In this document: piece by piece, positions 43,563 through 54,667 of the stretch
How the letters are laid out: the number at the start of each line of letters is the position of its first letter
Position numbering within the stretch: the stretch's first letter is position 1
Origin: Bemisia tabaci
Taxonomy: Eukaryota; Arthropoda; Insecta; Hemiptera; Aleyrodidae
NCBI RefSeq assembly: GCF_918797505.1
Contig: NC_092800.1
Location: 41,707,430 to 41,771,429, forward strand
Reading direction: 5' to 3'
Length of the DNA stretch: 64,000 nt
Position numbers and translations under genes: made by a program
Notes under the pieces: model-generated
Told to the model about the DNA's origin: nothing
Seen by the model: the letters and a program-made list of their open reading frames with translations, nothing else
Database searches by the model: none

Positions 43563-44037
43563 GTTTATTGATTTTAGGGAATAAAATAATTTGTACATAT
43601 GGTCTATAATTGTTAGGTTTAAAGCTATAAATCGACGGTCAAAGTTAAAAAAATCCGTAAGTGTCCAATCATTATGAAGCTTCAAATGTTCGTTGAGATT
43701 TAATGGTTTCAAATGGATGAAAAAAACCTAACCGAAAGTTTTCATGACATTTTCTGAGAATTTTTTCACTTGACCATACATATTTATTAGAAAAATTTCA
43801 AAGAAATATTCTGGTTGAATTTGTTCGAAAAATAAAAATGGTCGTAGCTGGTGAAAGCCTCCAATAAATATGTGAAATTGCAAATTTAGCCATTGTAATC
43901 CTTTCACGGTGATTCTATAGTATTTTCGAAAACGATTCGATAAAAATGATCGATCAATCAATAATTTCTAGATTGAAGAACATTACTTTCATTGGCACGT
44001 CTTAAATAATTGGTGATATTGACATGACAAGTATTTA
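43563..44037. other. No feature recognised
   Basis: AT-rich, single-copy-looking sequence with reverse frames of 86 and 77 codons and no domain. Confidence 0.35.
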
Positions 44038-44976
44038 TCTTGGTAAAAATTGGCGATAAGAGCTGCGTTTCAAAATACCATAGGAATTCTTATAGCCGGC
44101 TAAAGAGGGCTACAGAAAATCATATAGCTGGCTGTAGAATGCGGAGAAAATCATACGGCCGGGCTGTACGAAGCGATAAAACATTATGCAGCCGGGCTAT
44201 AGTTCCTATCGCCGGGCTTTACTTTTTATCGCCTGGCTGTTGCTTTTTCACCATCGATTATAAAATACTATAAGAAATTGTGTAGAAATTCGTGTGCTTT
44301 GGAAATCATTAAGTTTGATACGGAACCACCTTAATATTTACAAAACACACATTATATTTTCCTTTAGTACGTATTTTTTTTCATCAATTAAAATGAGAAT
44401 AATCCATACAGGATGTGCAAACATTTCAAAATCATGAGTTGAATAACGCTGACTCCGCCAGATTAAATATTAGAGCCTAACACAAAGCGGAGCGGCGACG
44501 CACTGGCGCCTACAAACCTAACAGGGATACTTCACGCATTGCGCAACGCGTGAAGTATCCCTGTTAGGTTTGTAGGCGCCAATGCGTGTTTCGCGCTGGC
44601 TGCCCGCCTGCCACGGCGCTTGAAGCAACTATTTCACACCAGAGGTATTGCACAGTATCATACGAAACTGAAGGCGCTCTAATATATTAGTAATGGCAGG
44701 CATCCATCAAAAGTACGGAGCTTTCCTCACAAAATAAATCAAGATACTACGGCCCAAAAAGAGAGCAGTATTCCAAAAACTCACCAAGTGCTAACATCCG
44801 TAATTAGTAACGTTTAGCATACACTTTATCGCTTGGCTGTTGCTTAGTCGCCATCGGCTATAAAAGGCTATAAGAAATTGTGTAGCCGGCTATAGAAGCT
44901 GTTGAAAATCTTACAGCCGGCTATAGGTCTATGGTATTTTGGAACACAGATTCTACTGCCAATTTTTACCAGGGTA
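44038..44976. mobile_element. Family X element with AGCCGGCT array, split by family S
   Basis: Facing ends: CTTGGTAAAAATTGGCGATA with AAAATACCATAGG on the left, and CTATGGTATTTTGG with GCCAATTTTTACCAGGG on the right. The left part (44085-44235) repeats AGCCGGCT-like motifs about every 30 bp. A ~65-bp block ending TATAAGAAATTGTGTAG occurs twice directly (about 44219-44284 and 44821-44886), on either side of the family S copy. Confidence 0.65.
44294..44664. mobile_element. Family S element, copy 2, with perfect hairpin
   Basis: Colinear with 919-1318. The central hairpin at about 44514-44580 has ~31-bp arms, GGCGCCTACAAACCTAACAG onward through GGATACTTCACGC, repeated in perfect inverse around a 10-nt loop. 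It lies inside family X. Confidence 0.8.
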
Positions 44977-45010
44977 TTTCCGCGGTGTAAGTAGAAACTG
45001 ACAAGGGAAT

Positions 45011-45150
45011 CAGTGGCGCGGCATGCACGATCGATTATCGATTTTTCCACGTTTGAAGCTGTGGCAAAGAATCGAATATGAGGTTTTCGTTGCAAACATC
45101 CTGTTTATCAATCCTTTTTCACATGTTTAAATGGCAGATCAATCGAAACT
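45011..45150. mobile_element. Family G hAT-like MITE, copy 5, right end lost
   Basis: Left end CAGTGGCGCGGCATGCACGA with the G interior (ATCGATTATCGATTTTTCC, TTCGTTGCAAACATCC, TTTAAATGGCAGATCAATCG). The sequence diverges before the expected right terminus. Confidence 0.7.
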
Positions 45151-46517
45151 TATTCTAAGAGCTAGGACGAAGGATGAATAGATATGTCAACGCCCCGAAA
45201 CGATTTCTGACCCAGTAAACCGAGGCCGGCCGAGTCTCTTAATATTTTGTCTCGGATATAAATACAGCTTAGCTGGCCGTAACGACAAGGAGGACATCGA
45301 TGACAACAGAAAAATCCGTGTCCGCAAGTGTTGGACGCTGCATGGTCCTCTGCGGTGGCGGTGAGAGCGTGGGTGGAACACGGCGTGAACGGACACGACC
45401 GCTTTGTGCCGTTTTTTAAGTCGCTGCCAGATTTTAAATTTATTTTTTTATTTTTTTCAAAAGTTGCTTTATGAAATTGTTGAATCTAGCTGATTTTTTC
45501 AAAGCGTATATTGAGAAAAAAAGCTGTGCCAGTGATTACAAACGGCATAAAAATCGCTCAGAACATAGGTCCAATGGGGCGACGTCGGCTTCCGGAAGAG
45601 CTCTACCATGAACCGTGACAGACCTATTTCTGTAGTGGTTAGGCGTCGCAGAGCGCCCTAGTGCACTGGAAAAGCGATTAATACATATTTAGTTTGCTGT
45701 AAGCCCGAAAGGAATATATTTAAGCCATAAAAGCAATAGAAAAATCCTAATTTTGCAAACATTTGCCCAGCAGAAGAGTGCTGACTCAGATTTCGATCAG
45801 ACATCATAGGGTGGATGAGACCAAATGTGTCAGAAAAGAACCAACCCACATTTTCTAAAAAAATCGAAAGAAGAATGTTTTTGAGTTCTACTAGCCGTAT
45901 ATTTTCTCTTGCCAAAAACTGAAAGACGAAAAAAAGAAATTAGTTCGTGAAGAGAGGGGTTAAAGTTTATTTTTTCCATGGAGTCTTATGCGGAAACAAA
46001 ATTTCACACCCATTTTATTCAATTTCAACTTAGCGTGGGTTGGTTTTTTTCTAACGAACTCAGTCCAATTAATAGGTCCAGCAGGTTGCACATCGATCGA
46101 TCATCATTGGGCGAAAAAGGGGGCTTTTGCCCGTTTCCAAATTTCGACAAGCCTGATTACATTCCTACGATTGATAGAGCGGGGCTCCCAACATGTATAG
46201 ATTCTTGGCTCACATCAGTTCAATTGGAAAGAAACAAGGATTATACTACATGGATCTCTGACGATCATCTGCTGGAAATGTTTTAAAATGTAAAACGAGG
46301 GCGTGCGGTTTCATAACGTTGGCTCTCTGACGCAACGGCATATCTTAAATTCAACGCAAGTTCCGGAAATCATACAGTCATACGGAGAACAGGGCTCACA
46401 TTGAAATTTAAATACGCCCTGAAGTGGCGGGCACACGACATGCGGGTTGCATGTGCGAGGGCGTTAGGAGCGAGCCGACGCCAGCTGCCGAACCAAGACG
46501 GAGTGCCAATGCCAACG
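45151..46517. other. No gene; one imperfect inverted pair
   Basis: AAAAGAACCAACCCACA (about 45834) faces GCGTGGGTTGGTTTTTTTC (about 46033) around a ~190-bp spacer, probably a decayed foldback. Frames of 85 (-) and 102 (+) codons arise from these arms. GC-richer CpG text at 45180-45420 and 46400-46520 is single copy. Confidence 0.4.
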
Positions 46518-46769
46518 CTGCCCAGCTGAGAAAGAACACCATATGAACCGCAAAACGTTGCCAAATTTCCTTCGCTAGAATACGAATTTTCAGGAAAATC
46601 TATAAATATTTTCCCTCTAATTTTTCAGAGAATTTTATTGGCGACCAGATTTAAATCATCTGATAATATCAAGAGAAAATATTTTTAACTCTCGTTTAAT
46701 ATAAACATTTCATTGGAGGAAATTTGGCAACAGTCGAATGTGTATACGTCGTTTTTCCTGAGCTCGGCA
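46518..46769. mobile_element. Family A element, copy 9
   Basis: Left end CTGCCCAGCTGAGAAAGAAC and right end TACGTCGTTTTTCCTGAGCT, with the GTTGCCAAATTTCC and GAGGAAATTTGGCAAC subterminal blocks. Confidence 0.75.
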
Positions 46770-46987
46770 CCACGCGGAGGCGTCTTATCAATTAGAACAC
46801 AATTAGTACACTCTCAAATACACATACAATCACTCTATCAATTCGCCCGCTGGTGACCCGACCGCCTTGTATAAATCAAAGCAGCAACAGTTCCCCGCAC
46901 CCGCCTTCCCGCCCACCGCCCGATCCTCCTCTGCCAAGTTGAGAGCTTAATCGGAAAGTTCATTCGCTCAGCCACGGATAGCTGTAT

Positions 46988-47218
46988 CACTGAAAAAAAG
47001 CTCGGTCGGATGAACCAAAGTTCGGTGTCCCATATCATCCCAAATAATTCGGTTCGTCAAACCAAAGTTTCGATTCGTCAAATCGAACTTCAACGGTAAA
47101 ACGAACTGACGCACAAAGTTCAGTCATATGAACCGAAAGCTCAGTTTGACAAACCGGATACTTGGGATGATATGGAACACCAAACGTTCGGTTCATTGAG
47201 CAAACTTTTTTTTCAGTG
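46988..47218. mobile_element. Family E element, copy 2
   Basis: A 231-bp element from CACTGAAAAAAAGCTCGG to AACTTTTTTTTCAGTG. The interior repeats TTCGGTNCGTCAAAC, GAACCGAAAG and TCGTCAAATCGAACTT motifs in both orientations, plus CATATCATCCCAA and TTGGGATGATATGG near the ends. Flanking dinucleotides (AT and GT) do not match. Confidence 0.75.
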
Positions 47219-47881
47219 GTACACTCTGAAAATGAAAGACGAAAGCTCTATGAGGGATGTGTTATATCAAGGAAGATTTAAGACATATTTTGAATGTAGT
47301 GTCGTTTTAGTTAAATTGTTAGTATACGCTCAAGGTTTAAAAACACTTTTCTTAAAAATTGATTACTTCGAGACGTTTTCAAAATTAGTGGGAGCAATGA
47401 CTTTTGAATTTTGCGTAAGCTACTCATATCACTGGAGAGGGCCAGCGAGCCTTATTTTCATATTACGTGAAGATTTTTTTCTAGTTTTTATTAAAAAAAC
47501 AGCTTTTTTCGTCATGGTCATTGATTAATGCGTTTAAATGAGTTGAAAAGTCCATATTTTCATGAGGATTATGACGGCAAATAACGTTTAATGTGACAAA
47601 AACATAGAAAATTCTTCACGTGAGATGAAAATAAGTGGCAAAAAGCTCCATTGTGTAAAACTTAAAGTCTTTGGTTCAATATATTTCTTGAAATATCTGA
47701 ATTTCTCAGCGTATATCCGCTCGCTAGAGCGTCATTCTGTCCAGTGTCCACGTGCGATGGGAAAGATGACATAGAAACGGGTCGAAAAAACCAGTCCGCG
47801 TTTTGGAGAGAACAATGAAGATATTAGGAGTCAAAAATTTTGGAACACGATATCTGCCGCATGCCGGTACGATGACCCCAA
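47219..47881. other. No feature recognised
   Basis: Single-copy-looking, AT-rich. The 118-codon forward frame (47172-47528) begins inside element E and has no domain. Confidence 0.35.
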
Positions 47882-48137
47882 CTGCTATGCCGAAGAAAAA
47901 CAACATGTGAGCGTCGAGGCATTTCCTTTCTCTTCCATTTTAACATCACATTTCTGAAGTTTTATCGAAGATTTTTCCCTAAACTTTCCGAAGAATCTTA
48001 TACCTGAGCAATTAAATTTATTACCTCTGTGAAAGTTCAAGGGAAGATTTTGGTAACTTTCCTCAAAATCAAAAAAAGTTATCGAGGGAAATTTGGCATG
48101 TCCGAGTGTCCATAAGGCGTTTTTCCTGAGCACGGCC
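47882..48137. mobile_element. Family A element, copy 10
   Basis: Left end CTGCTATGCCGAAGAAAAAC and right end GGCGTTTTTCCTGAGCACGG. It is one of the more decayed copies. Confidence 0.7.
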
Positions 48138-48545
48138 GCAAATGGAGTATCATGATTCGGCCCTGCCAAGGTGTCAATCATGGAGTCACGTCGACGGACC
48201 AACAATCTGACACGTTCCGGCCACATTCGCGTCCATCGTTCATATTTCGGGCAAAATACCCCGTCGCCTCACAATGGGCGCAATTACCGCGTTTTTGACT
48301 TCTCACGACCATGATATGTCCCCCCCCCCCCACAGCTCCGCGGAGCTTCAATTGAGCATACCGTTCCGCGGAAGGTCTCGGTCGTCCTTATGACGGTTAT
48401 GATGCGTGTCCGTAGCGTAAACCAGTTTCGATTCCGATTCGACGGCTCGCGTCGCGTCGGTATGCGTAACTGATTCTGCGCACATTCGATTCTCGCTTGC
48501 TCTGAGAACTGCGCAGGCGCGCAGCCTCGTCGTTGCCATTGCGTC
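48138..48545. other. CpG-rich single-copy island with C12 tract
   Basis: GC- and CpG-rich sequence with a C12 run at 48320-48331 and a 63-codon reverse frame without a domain. It could be regulatory or an unrecognised exon. Confidence 0.35.
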
Positions 48546-49010
48546 CCTTATAGTAGAGTCCCTTTATACCCAGAGTTAAGACAACTCACTTTTGGTTGGG
48601 CCAGGGTTGGGCTGAAAGTGGCCTAAAAAAAAATCCAATTCTGATTGGTTCTCGCTCATGGAGGCCGAAACGAGTGCACCAAGATGGCGGTACCTCGAAT
48701 GTGAACAAGAATAATGAAAATATTACCTAATATGTGGTTTATCAAGAGTAAATTGTTATTTCCATCGGTCCAAAATGAAAATGAGATTAAGAAATTATTC
48801 ACAAACCAATCCCATTTTCTTTTTAATTGATCAATTTGTTGATGTTGTTGTTTTTGTGTGACAGACATCGCAGGATTCCTGATCCTTATCCCTCAATATC
48901 GTTCGTTTGGGTGCACTCGTTTCGGCCTCCATGGCCAGCCGAGGCCGGCTGCCAGTCAGCTGATAATCGAGTTGTCTTAACTATGGGTATAAAGGGACTC
49001 TACCTTATAG
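48546..49010. mobile_element. Family R hAT-like element, copy 2, with perfect 8-bp TSD
   Basis: The element spans 48554-49002 with ends TAGAGTCCCTTTATACCCAG and GGGTATAAAGGGACTCTA. The exact duplication CCTTATAG lies at 48546-48553 and 49003-49010. Internally a perfect 23-bp inverted pair (about 48658-48680 and 48909-48931, ATGGAGGCCGAAACGAGTGC and inverse) surrounds an AT-rich middle. It is non-coding. Confidence 0.92.
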
Positions 49011-49880
49011 AAATGGCAAGCACACGCTGAGAAGAAGTAACCGGCATTTTGTGTTGATATGGGAAGTAGAACGTGAAGTGACCTAAACGTGCGGTTTATA
49101 TTTTTGGTTAGATTTTCTTCGACAAAATCTGCCGGTTACATTGGCCCAATGTTCAGCTTACGTTGACAATATCTTTGGATTGAAATTGCAACATCATCAA
49201 AAGTCAGATAGGGGCCGCCAGGGTCAAACCTGGATGGTGATGGTGATAATCAAATACGTAGCCACTTGCAAGTCGCAACCTTGCAAAATTCATAACTTCA
49301 GACAAACTACGACTATTTTTTGTAAATACATGTAAATATAAACACGCTGGTTGACAAAATATCGTCTCATCACGTGTGTTTTGTTGAGTTGACGTCTACT
49401 ATGTTGAATATTGCGTAGCACCTCAGTACCCAAGGGTTGGATGGAACGCCTCCCCTTACGAAATGTTCGCCTGTGTCATAGTATGGTTTTTGAAGCGGGA
49501 ATCTAAAGAAAAACTTAAATTTCTTACGCAGATTGTCAAGTTAGGAGTGCATTTTAGACTTTGCCAATGCGTTCATCGTGGTTTTTGAGACATTTACCTT
49601 AAAAGGTAATTCTTATTTTTGCTCTGGCAAAAGTTTGCAAAGTTATTTCAATCTGAGACGTCTCGAGTAAAATGCCAACTTTCTCAGCAGGGCACCCTCA
49701 GCACCTGCGAATCCCTCAAGTTGACGAAGTCGTCAATCCTAGTCTTAAGATTTTGCCATTCCTTGGTCCGACAAGCCGGCCGGCAACTGCCGCTTTTCAC
49801 GCGAGTTTGAGCCACGGTCCATAAATTGGCTACGTGTCACCATCCGCGCTTCCTGTCCGGTCAGCTGGCTCGACCACCAC
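49011..49880. other. No feature recognised
   Basis: Single-copy-looking sequence with frames of 76 codons or fewer and no domain. Confidence 0.35.
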
Positions 49881-50040
49881 CAGTGGTGTGGCGTGCTTTG
49901 CGATATATCGATTGGTCTGCCATTTAAACTTACGGAACAGGATCGATGAACAGGGTGTTCGCAGCGAATACCCAAAATAATCGATTCTCTACCATAGCTT
50001 CAAATAAGGAAAAATCGATAATAGATCATCCTCGCTTCCT
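49881..50040. mobile_element. Family G hAT-like MITE, copy 6
   Basis: Left end CAGTGGTGTGGCGTGCTTTG with the G interior (CCATTTAAACTTACGG, GGTGTTCGCAGCGAATACCC, AAAAATCGATAATAGATCAT). The right terminus is unclear. A ~30-bp diverged direct repeat (CGCTTCCTG...GGCTCGACCACC) lies on both sides. Confidence 0.65.
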
Positions 50041-50314
50041 GCTCGGCTCGACCACCGCGGGCACTGCCATGGCATCGCGGTTTTCTGCTCCGAAGACAGA
50101 CCCGCCCCGAGCGAGTGCACTACGATTTGCAATATTCCTCCATCCGCATTGCCGCACTTGTAACCATCTCAAATGGTCCATTAGGCTACGGCACGGGAAA
50201 AGCTCGAGACAAAATATGAGAGCTGACTCTGATTTGCGGTGACTTCGGATATTGTCTGGGACTTGTTATGATAAAGGTTTTCAATCGTGTTTTTCTGGAG
50301 AGTCTCTGAATCCT

Positions 50315-50540
50315 CACTGGAAAAAAAACACATCGGATCGAGAGTTCAGACTCTTGAAAACATTGACAAGAAAAAGGACTTTTGATTCAATCAGATTCAA
50401 GCTTAAGTCAAAGGAAATCTGCTCAAATTAAGAGGCTTGGTTCTTGATTTAAGCTTAAATCGGATTAAATCAAGAGTATTTTTTCTTGTCGATGTTTTTA
50501 AGAGCTTAGACTCTATATCCAATGTGTTTTTTTCCCAATG
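50315..50540. mobile_element. Family B MITE, copy 3, with 2-bp TSD (CT)
   Basis: A 226-bp near-palindrome from CACTGGAAAAAAAACACATC to TGTGTTTTTTTCCCAATG, flanked by CT on both sides. The interior is the standard family sequence. Confidence 0.85.
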
Positions 50541-51448
50541 CTGGTAAAAATTACGAGTAGCACTTACTAAGCTTTGGAAAATATCTGCACTGATAAGGAT
50601 ATTTGTGTTCTTGTGTTACTTTTGGTTAATATAGGAAGTGAAACACAAACCAACACAAATTCTGTGTTGATTTTAGTAAAGTTTGCGGTGAATTTAGCGC
50701 AGAATACAATTGAGCGATCGGGAAAATGCATTCCTCCAATAGGGAAAATGCATCCCTCCGATTGGGAAAATGCATTCCTCGGATTGGGACTTCGGTATTC
50801 ACCATTCGTTTTCAATTAAATTTCTTCAAGAAAACTAGCTGACATTATCCCTTGAGATCGTCAGCTGATGGCTATAGGGTCATTTTGTTTTTCGCCGAAC
50901 ATAACTAAACTTTGGTGTTGATTTTTCTCTCTTAGTTGACTTGTTATGATGAAAGGAAAGATGAAGGTGAGACGATATGCGTCAGAAATGGGGCAACATG
51001 GTTCAGTGCCGTTCCAAGATCCACATGTGATTGATGCTACTTTGGAATGCCCCTCCCCCTCCCAAACCAGCAATGTGGCATCTAGTGTGACGGGGAAGCA
51101 GAGGATAGGTGTCGCGAGGCATTTATTTTCGCAGCATGACTGCGAATTTCATCACACGGTAGGCAAGGAAGAACAATTTGACGGCCGAAAATCGGACCCT
51201 TCTGCAGAAGACCATTAAACTCGATATGAACCACGATCTGCTCCTGAGCTAAGTTGCTATGATGAGACGATAGAGACAAAATGTATATGCAAGCGACTAA
51301 TTTCATTCTCGTGCAACAATCGCGGAACAAATGGTATCTTTCGGTGCGAAATGTTTCGTACTTTTACTCTTCGGTGGGCCTTTAAACAAGAGGATTAATG
51401 CAGCAAGCCATTATATCGTATCGACAAAATTTCACGCAGATAGTGATA
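50541..51448. other. Mostly single-copy; includes a 22-bp tandem array
   Basis: At 50716-50788 a 22-bp unit (GATTGGGAAAATGCATTCCTCG) repeats about 3.3 times with few differences. Frames of 90 (+, 50946) and 82/70 (-) codons elsewhere lack recognisable domains. Confidence 0.55.
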
Positions 51449-51805
51449 CACGGAGAAAAAAACTTTGTGCGGTGGACCTGAAGTTTAGGTCATATGGATC
51501 CCTGGAGTTTTCGGATTGAGCATCTGAACACTTTAGGTCCAGCTGCTGAGGTTTGGATCACACATCTGAAACTTCAGTTCTTACATCTGAAGTACTTCGG
51601 TTCTCACATCCGAAAAACTTCGGTTCGCACATCTGAAAAACTTCGGTTCTCACATCTGAAGTACTTCAGATGTAAGAACTGAAGTTTCAGATGTGTGATC
51701 CGAACCTCCACAGCTAGATCTAAAGTGTTCAGTAGCTCAATCCGAAAACTTCAGAGATCCATATGACCTAAACTTCGAGTCCCACGCACAAGGTTTTTTT
51801 CCGTG
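51449..51805. mobile_element. CACGG-family foldback with CATCTGAA array and 2-bp TSD (TA)
   Basis: A 357-bp near-palindrome from CACGGAGAAAAAAACTTTGT to its inverse ending GGTTTTTTTCCGTG, flanked by TA on both sides. The arms pass through GGTCATATGGATC and CTTTAGGTCCAGCT. The centre repeats CTTCGGTTCTCACATCTGAA-type units about five times. It is non-coding. Confidence 0.85.
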
Positions 51806-52190
51806 TAGTGCTACACGCTATAGGAAGGTCGGAAATTAATTCCAATATGCGGGTTATGAGCACGTTTACTTTAACTCAGATCAACTGACCACATTTTTCA
51901 ATAAATAATTACTATTTCAAAGGAGTTTTTATTTCGTAACTCGTCTCTATTAATTGATCGACTATCGGATCGATCTTAGCAGTTCTGCAATCCATACACT
52001 TTGCACTCAGTCAAGCTCGAGAAGGATCTACAAAACGTCGGATTGCACCCAGGGTGCGGAGGCCGGAATGGAGGCAAAGAAAAGGTCACCTGCGCGTTCG
52101 CAATCGCACAGCGCGCCAATTTTCATTTTTCACTCAAGGATCGCGATTGCGTGCATTGCGGTCACTGCATACCTACTACACCGCCGCGCT

Positions 52191-52436
52191 GAAGAAGAAC
52201 GCCGTAACAGCCCTCATACGTTGCCAAATTTCCTTTGATGAATTACGAATTTTAGGAGGAATTTAAGAATATTTTACTTCCAATTTTTAGGAAAATTGCA
52301 CTTGGGATTTAATGAATAGTATCTTGAAATTTCAAGGAAAAAGATTCATAACTCTTATTGTCAAAATCAAATATTTTATGAGGAGAAATTTGGCAACATC
52401 TGAAAGCTCATACGGCGTTCTACCTTAGCTTGGCGG
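52191..52436. mobile_element. Family A element, copy 11
   Basis: Left end CCGCCGCGCTGAAGAAGAAC and right end ACGGCGTTCTACCTTAGCTT with GGCGG. The subterminal blocks CGTTGCCAAATTTCC and GAAATTTGGCAACATC are retained. Confidence 0.75.
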
Positions 52437-52845
52437 TATACATGAAGGAAATTGACTCGTCAGTTGTCTTGCTCGTCTCCAAGGGGGAGAATTTACCATT
52501 TTTACATCTTACTTTGTATTTCTCCGAGCTTCTTTTAAATTTTGCCGAACCTTACCGTTCGGCCGAAAGAGTCCTCTCATTCAGTATACTTGATTAAAGA
52601 CAAATAAAGCCTTTGTTCCAACAAAGGGAGCTAGGGCTCCTTCCAAAAACCTTCATACGAATGAATATAGGCTGCATTAAACACAGAGGAGCCTAGTTAC
52701 ATTAATTGAAAAGAGAAAAAAGTTAACATTTCTTTCTCCAGAGCATTCGGTGTAAAATATGAACGCAAATCTCATATTTGAAACCCGAATAATTTCAGTA
52801 TACTCGTATTTTTAGCAGGAAAATGTAAGGTACTTGTTGAGCTTA

Positions 52846-52877
<32 letters not shown>

Positions 52878-53292
52878 GATTTGCTTCCCAGTTGCGGCAC
52901 CCTAGTAGCAGAGTTATATAAAAAATTTGTTTTTAAAAGTATAAACCGTAAATAACCACAAGCTAAAGAATATTCATAGTTTATGTAATGGATGTAAAGT
53001 TTTTTAGTTAAAAGTTTACTAAAAAACTTATTTTATTATGTAACCCTTAGTATAAAAGTTATATAACCAAATTCAAAGAGTGTATAAAATGAATTTTCAT
53101 TATTCTTCCTGGCTGGTAGCGCACTCTAGTTATGAAGTGTGCAAGTTTTCATATGCGTTACTACCAGGTGGTGGATCATCGTAGAGTTGTAACTTACCTT
53201 AAATCCGCGCCGTCCTAGTCGGGATTAGAACCCACGCTTCGGGATGGAGTTGCAATCCGAAGTCAAGTACTTTACCACCAGACCAGCCAGGC
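52846..53292 (-). mobile_element. tRNA-headed, A-tailed SINE-like retroposon
   Basis: On the minus strand a tRNA-like head starts near 53292. Its A-box-like TGGTCTGGTGG lies at 53275-53285 and its B-box-like GGTTCTAATCC at 53222-53232. A ~350-bp AT-rich body follows, then a 27-nt A-tail (plus-strand T-run 52846-52872). Head, body and tail in this order fit a tRNA-derived SINE. I see no clear target duplication, and the internal promoter is one mismatch from the usual B-box consensus. Confidence 0.65.
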
Positions 53293-54045
53293 TTGATATG
53301 AATGGGCCCCGAAATTCAATCTCTTAACTATCGCAGGCCTCTGAGTCCGTAATATGTTTGTTTATTGACGGATTCTTATGATATTTTACCAGACTTTATT
53401 ATTTATTATTTATTTATTTATTGTTTTTTATTTCATGATGTAATTTTTTCATTTTCATTTTTTTTAACTCTCTCTCATTTTTTTAGCTCTCTCTTTTTTT
53501 TAACCATCATGATTTTTAACTATCATTTTTTCTAACTCTCTCTATTTTTTTTAACTCTCATTTTTTTAACTCTCTCTCTCTCTCTATTTTTTAACTTTAT
53601 AATTGCGTCTTTTTCCAGTTTTAATTATTTGGGCCTTTTTCTAGTTTGAATTTATGTCGATGTATTTATGTTATTTATTTATTATTATTATCATTTCCTT
53701 TTTTCTTTTAAATTTTTATAATATTAATTTAAACATTTTAAAAAAAATCAAAATTTTTAAAATAATATTTAATAATATTTTTAAAATATTAACAAAAATA
53801 ATTATGATATACTTAAAAATATTATAAAATATTATTTTAAAAATTTTAATTTTTTATATTTTTAATATATTTTTAAAATGTTTTAAAAATATTCATTGAT
53901 TGTATTTCAAAAGTACTTTTGAAAATATTTTAAAAATACATGAAAAACATTTTAAAAATATATTAAATTTCAATATTTTTAAAATATTGCTGTCTAACTG
54001 GGCAGGGTTATGAGCCAGACACGCTACCAACTGAGGTAACAGGGC
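53293..54045. repeat. Low-complexity AT-rich block ending in a tRNA-like 5' half
   Basis: 53395-53700 is T-rich with TTATT and CTCTCT runs. 53700-53995 is dominated by AATATTTTTAAAATATT-type text. At 54001-54045 the minus strand reads GCCCTGTTACCTCAGTTGGT then AGCG, TGTCTGGCTCATAACCCTGC. That resembles the 5' half of a tRNA with a CAT anticodon and no T-arm. It is probably the head of another retroposon or a pseudogene, not a working tRNA. Confidence 0.55.
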
Positions 54046-54526
54046 TCCTCGGATTGTGTGCCGAGATATCCCCTTTTAACTCGTCTCGGAGCCATTAGTA
54101 CCTCTAATAATACCTATCCCACGCAGTCTGAGAGTCGAGGGTGTTCATTGAAATGAGATCATCATCATCATTCATGAAAATGAGATAGGTTTACGTTAAA
54201 GTCATTCAGGTCATTTATATAACAGTTATAATAAGCAAATTAAGCAAAAGGATACTATGCGTATAAAGAAAATTTATAAAAACCCTTCCTCAATTATATA
54301 AATTTTATATAAACGTTATCTTCTGAAAATATGAATATTTATCTTCATGGGCATTTTATATAAAACTTATATACACGATATATAAACTTTAGTTAAAATG
54401 GTGATTATATAACCGGTATTAATTCCTTATACGTTTGTTAGGAAGGGGAAAGTGAATCATGCTACTAGGGAGCTCGTCATATTTGAGACGCAAACTCTGC
54501 CGGATCCTCGAGCTTCATTGGACTAC
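54046..54526. other. AT-rich stretch with TATATAAA-type motifs
   Basis: Repeated TTATATAA(A) strings (for example 54291-54320 and 54356-54395) echo similar strings in the SINE body near 52915-53085. No complete element is defined. Confidence 0.35.
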
Positions 54527-54667
54527 ATTTTGCAATTAAGAACTATAATTTCTGGCTCAGTTTAGAAACAACGTATGTACCGTCAGTTTCCTTATGCACA
54601 TATGCACATACGTGTTTTTACAGATAAGCCAGAAATCATAGTTCCGAATCGCAGAATGTAGTCCAAT
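54527..54667. mobile_element. Family I element, copy 2
   Basis: A 141-bp inverted-repeat element from ATTGGACTACATTTTGCAAT to GCAGAATGTAGTCCAAT. The arms include GAACTATAATTTCTGGCT and AGCCAGAAATCATAGTTC, with a centre containing ACGTATGTACCGTCAG. Confidence 0.8.

Noticed and set aside
50946..51218. 90-codon plus-strand frame with non-repetitive composition
   Set aside because: Reverse frames of 70 and 82 codons overlap it, and no motif or splice context supports it.
54001..54045. Possible functional tRNA-Met on the minus strand
   Set aside because: Only the 5' half resembles a tRNA. After the anticodon region the sequence continues into AT-rich repeat DNA with no T-arm or acceptor partner.
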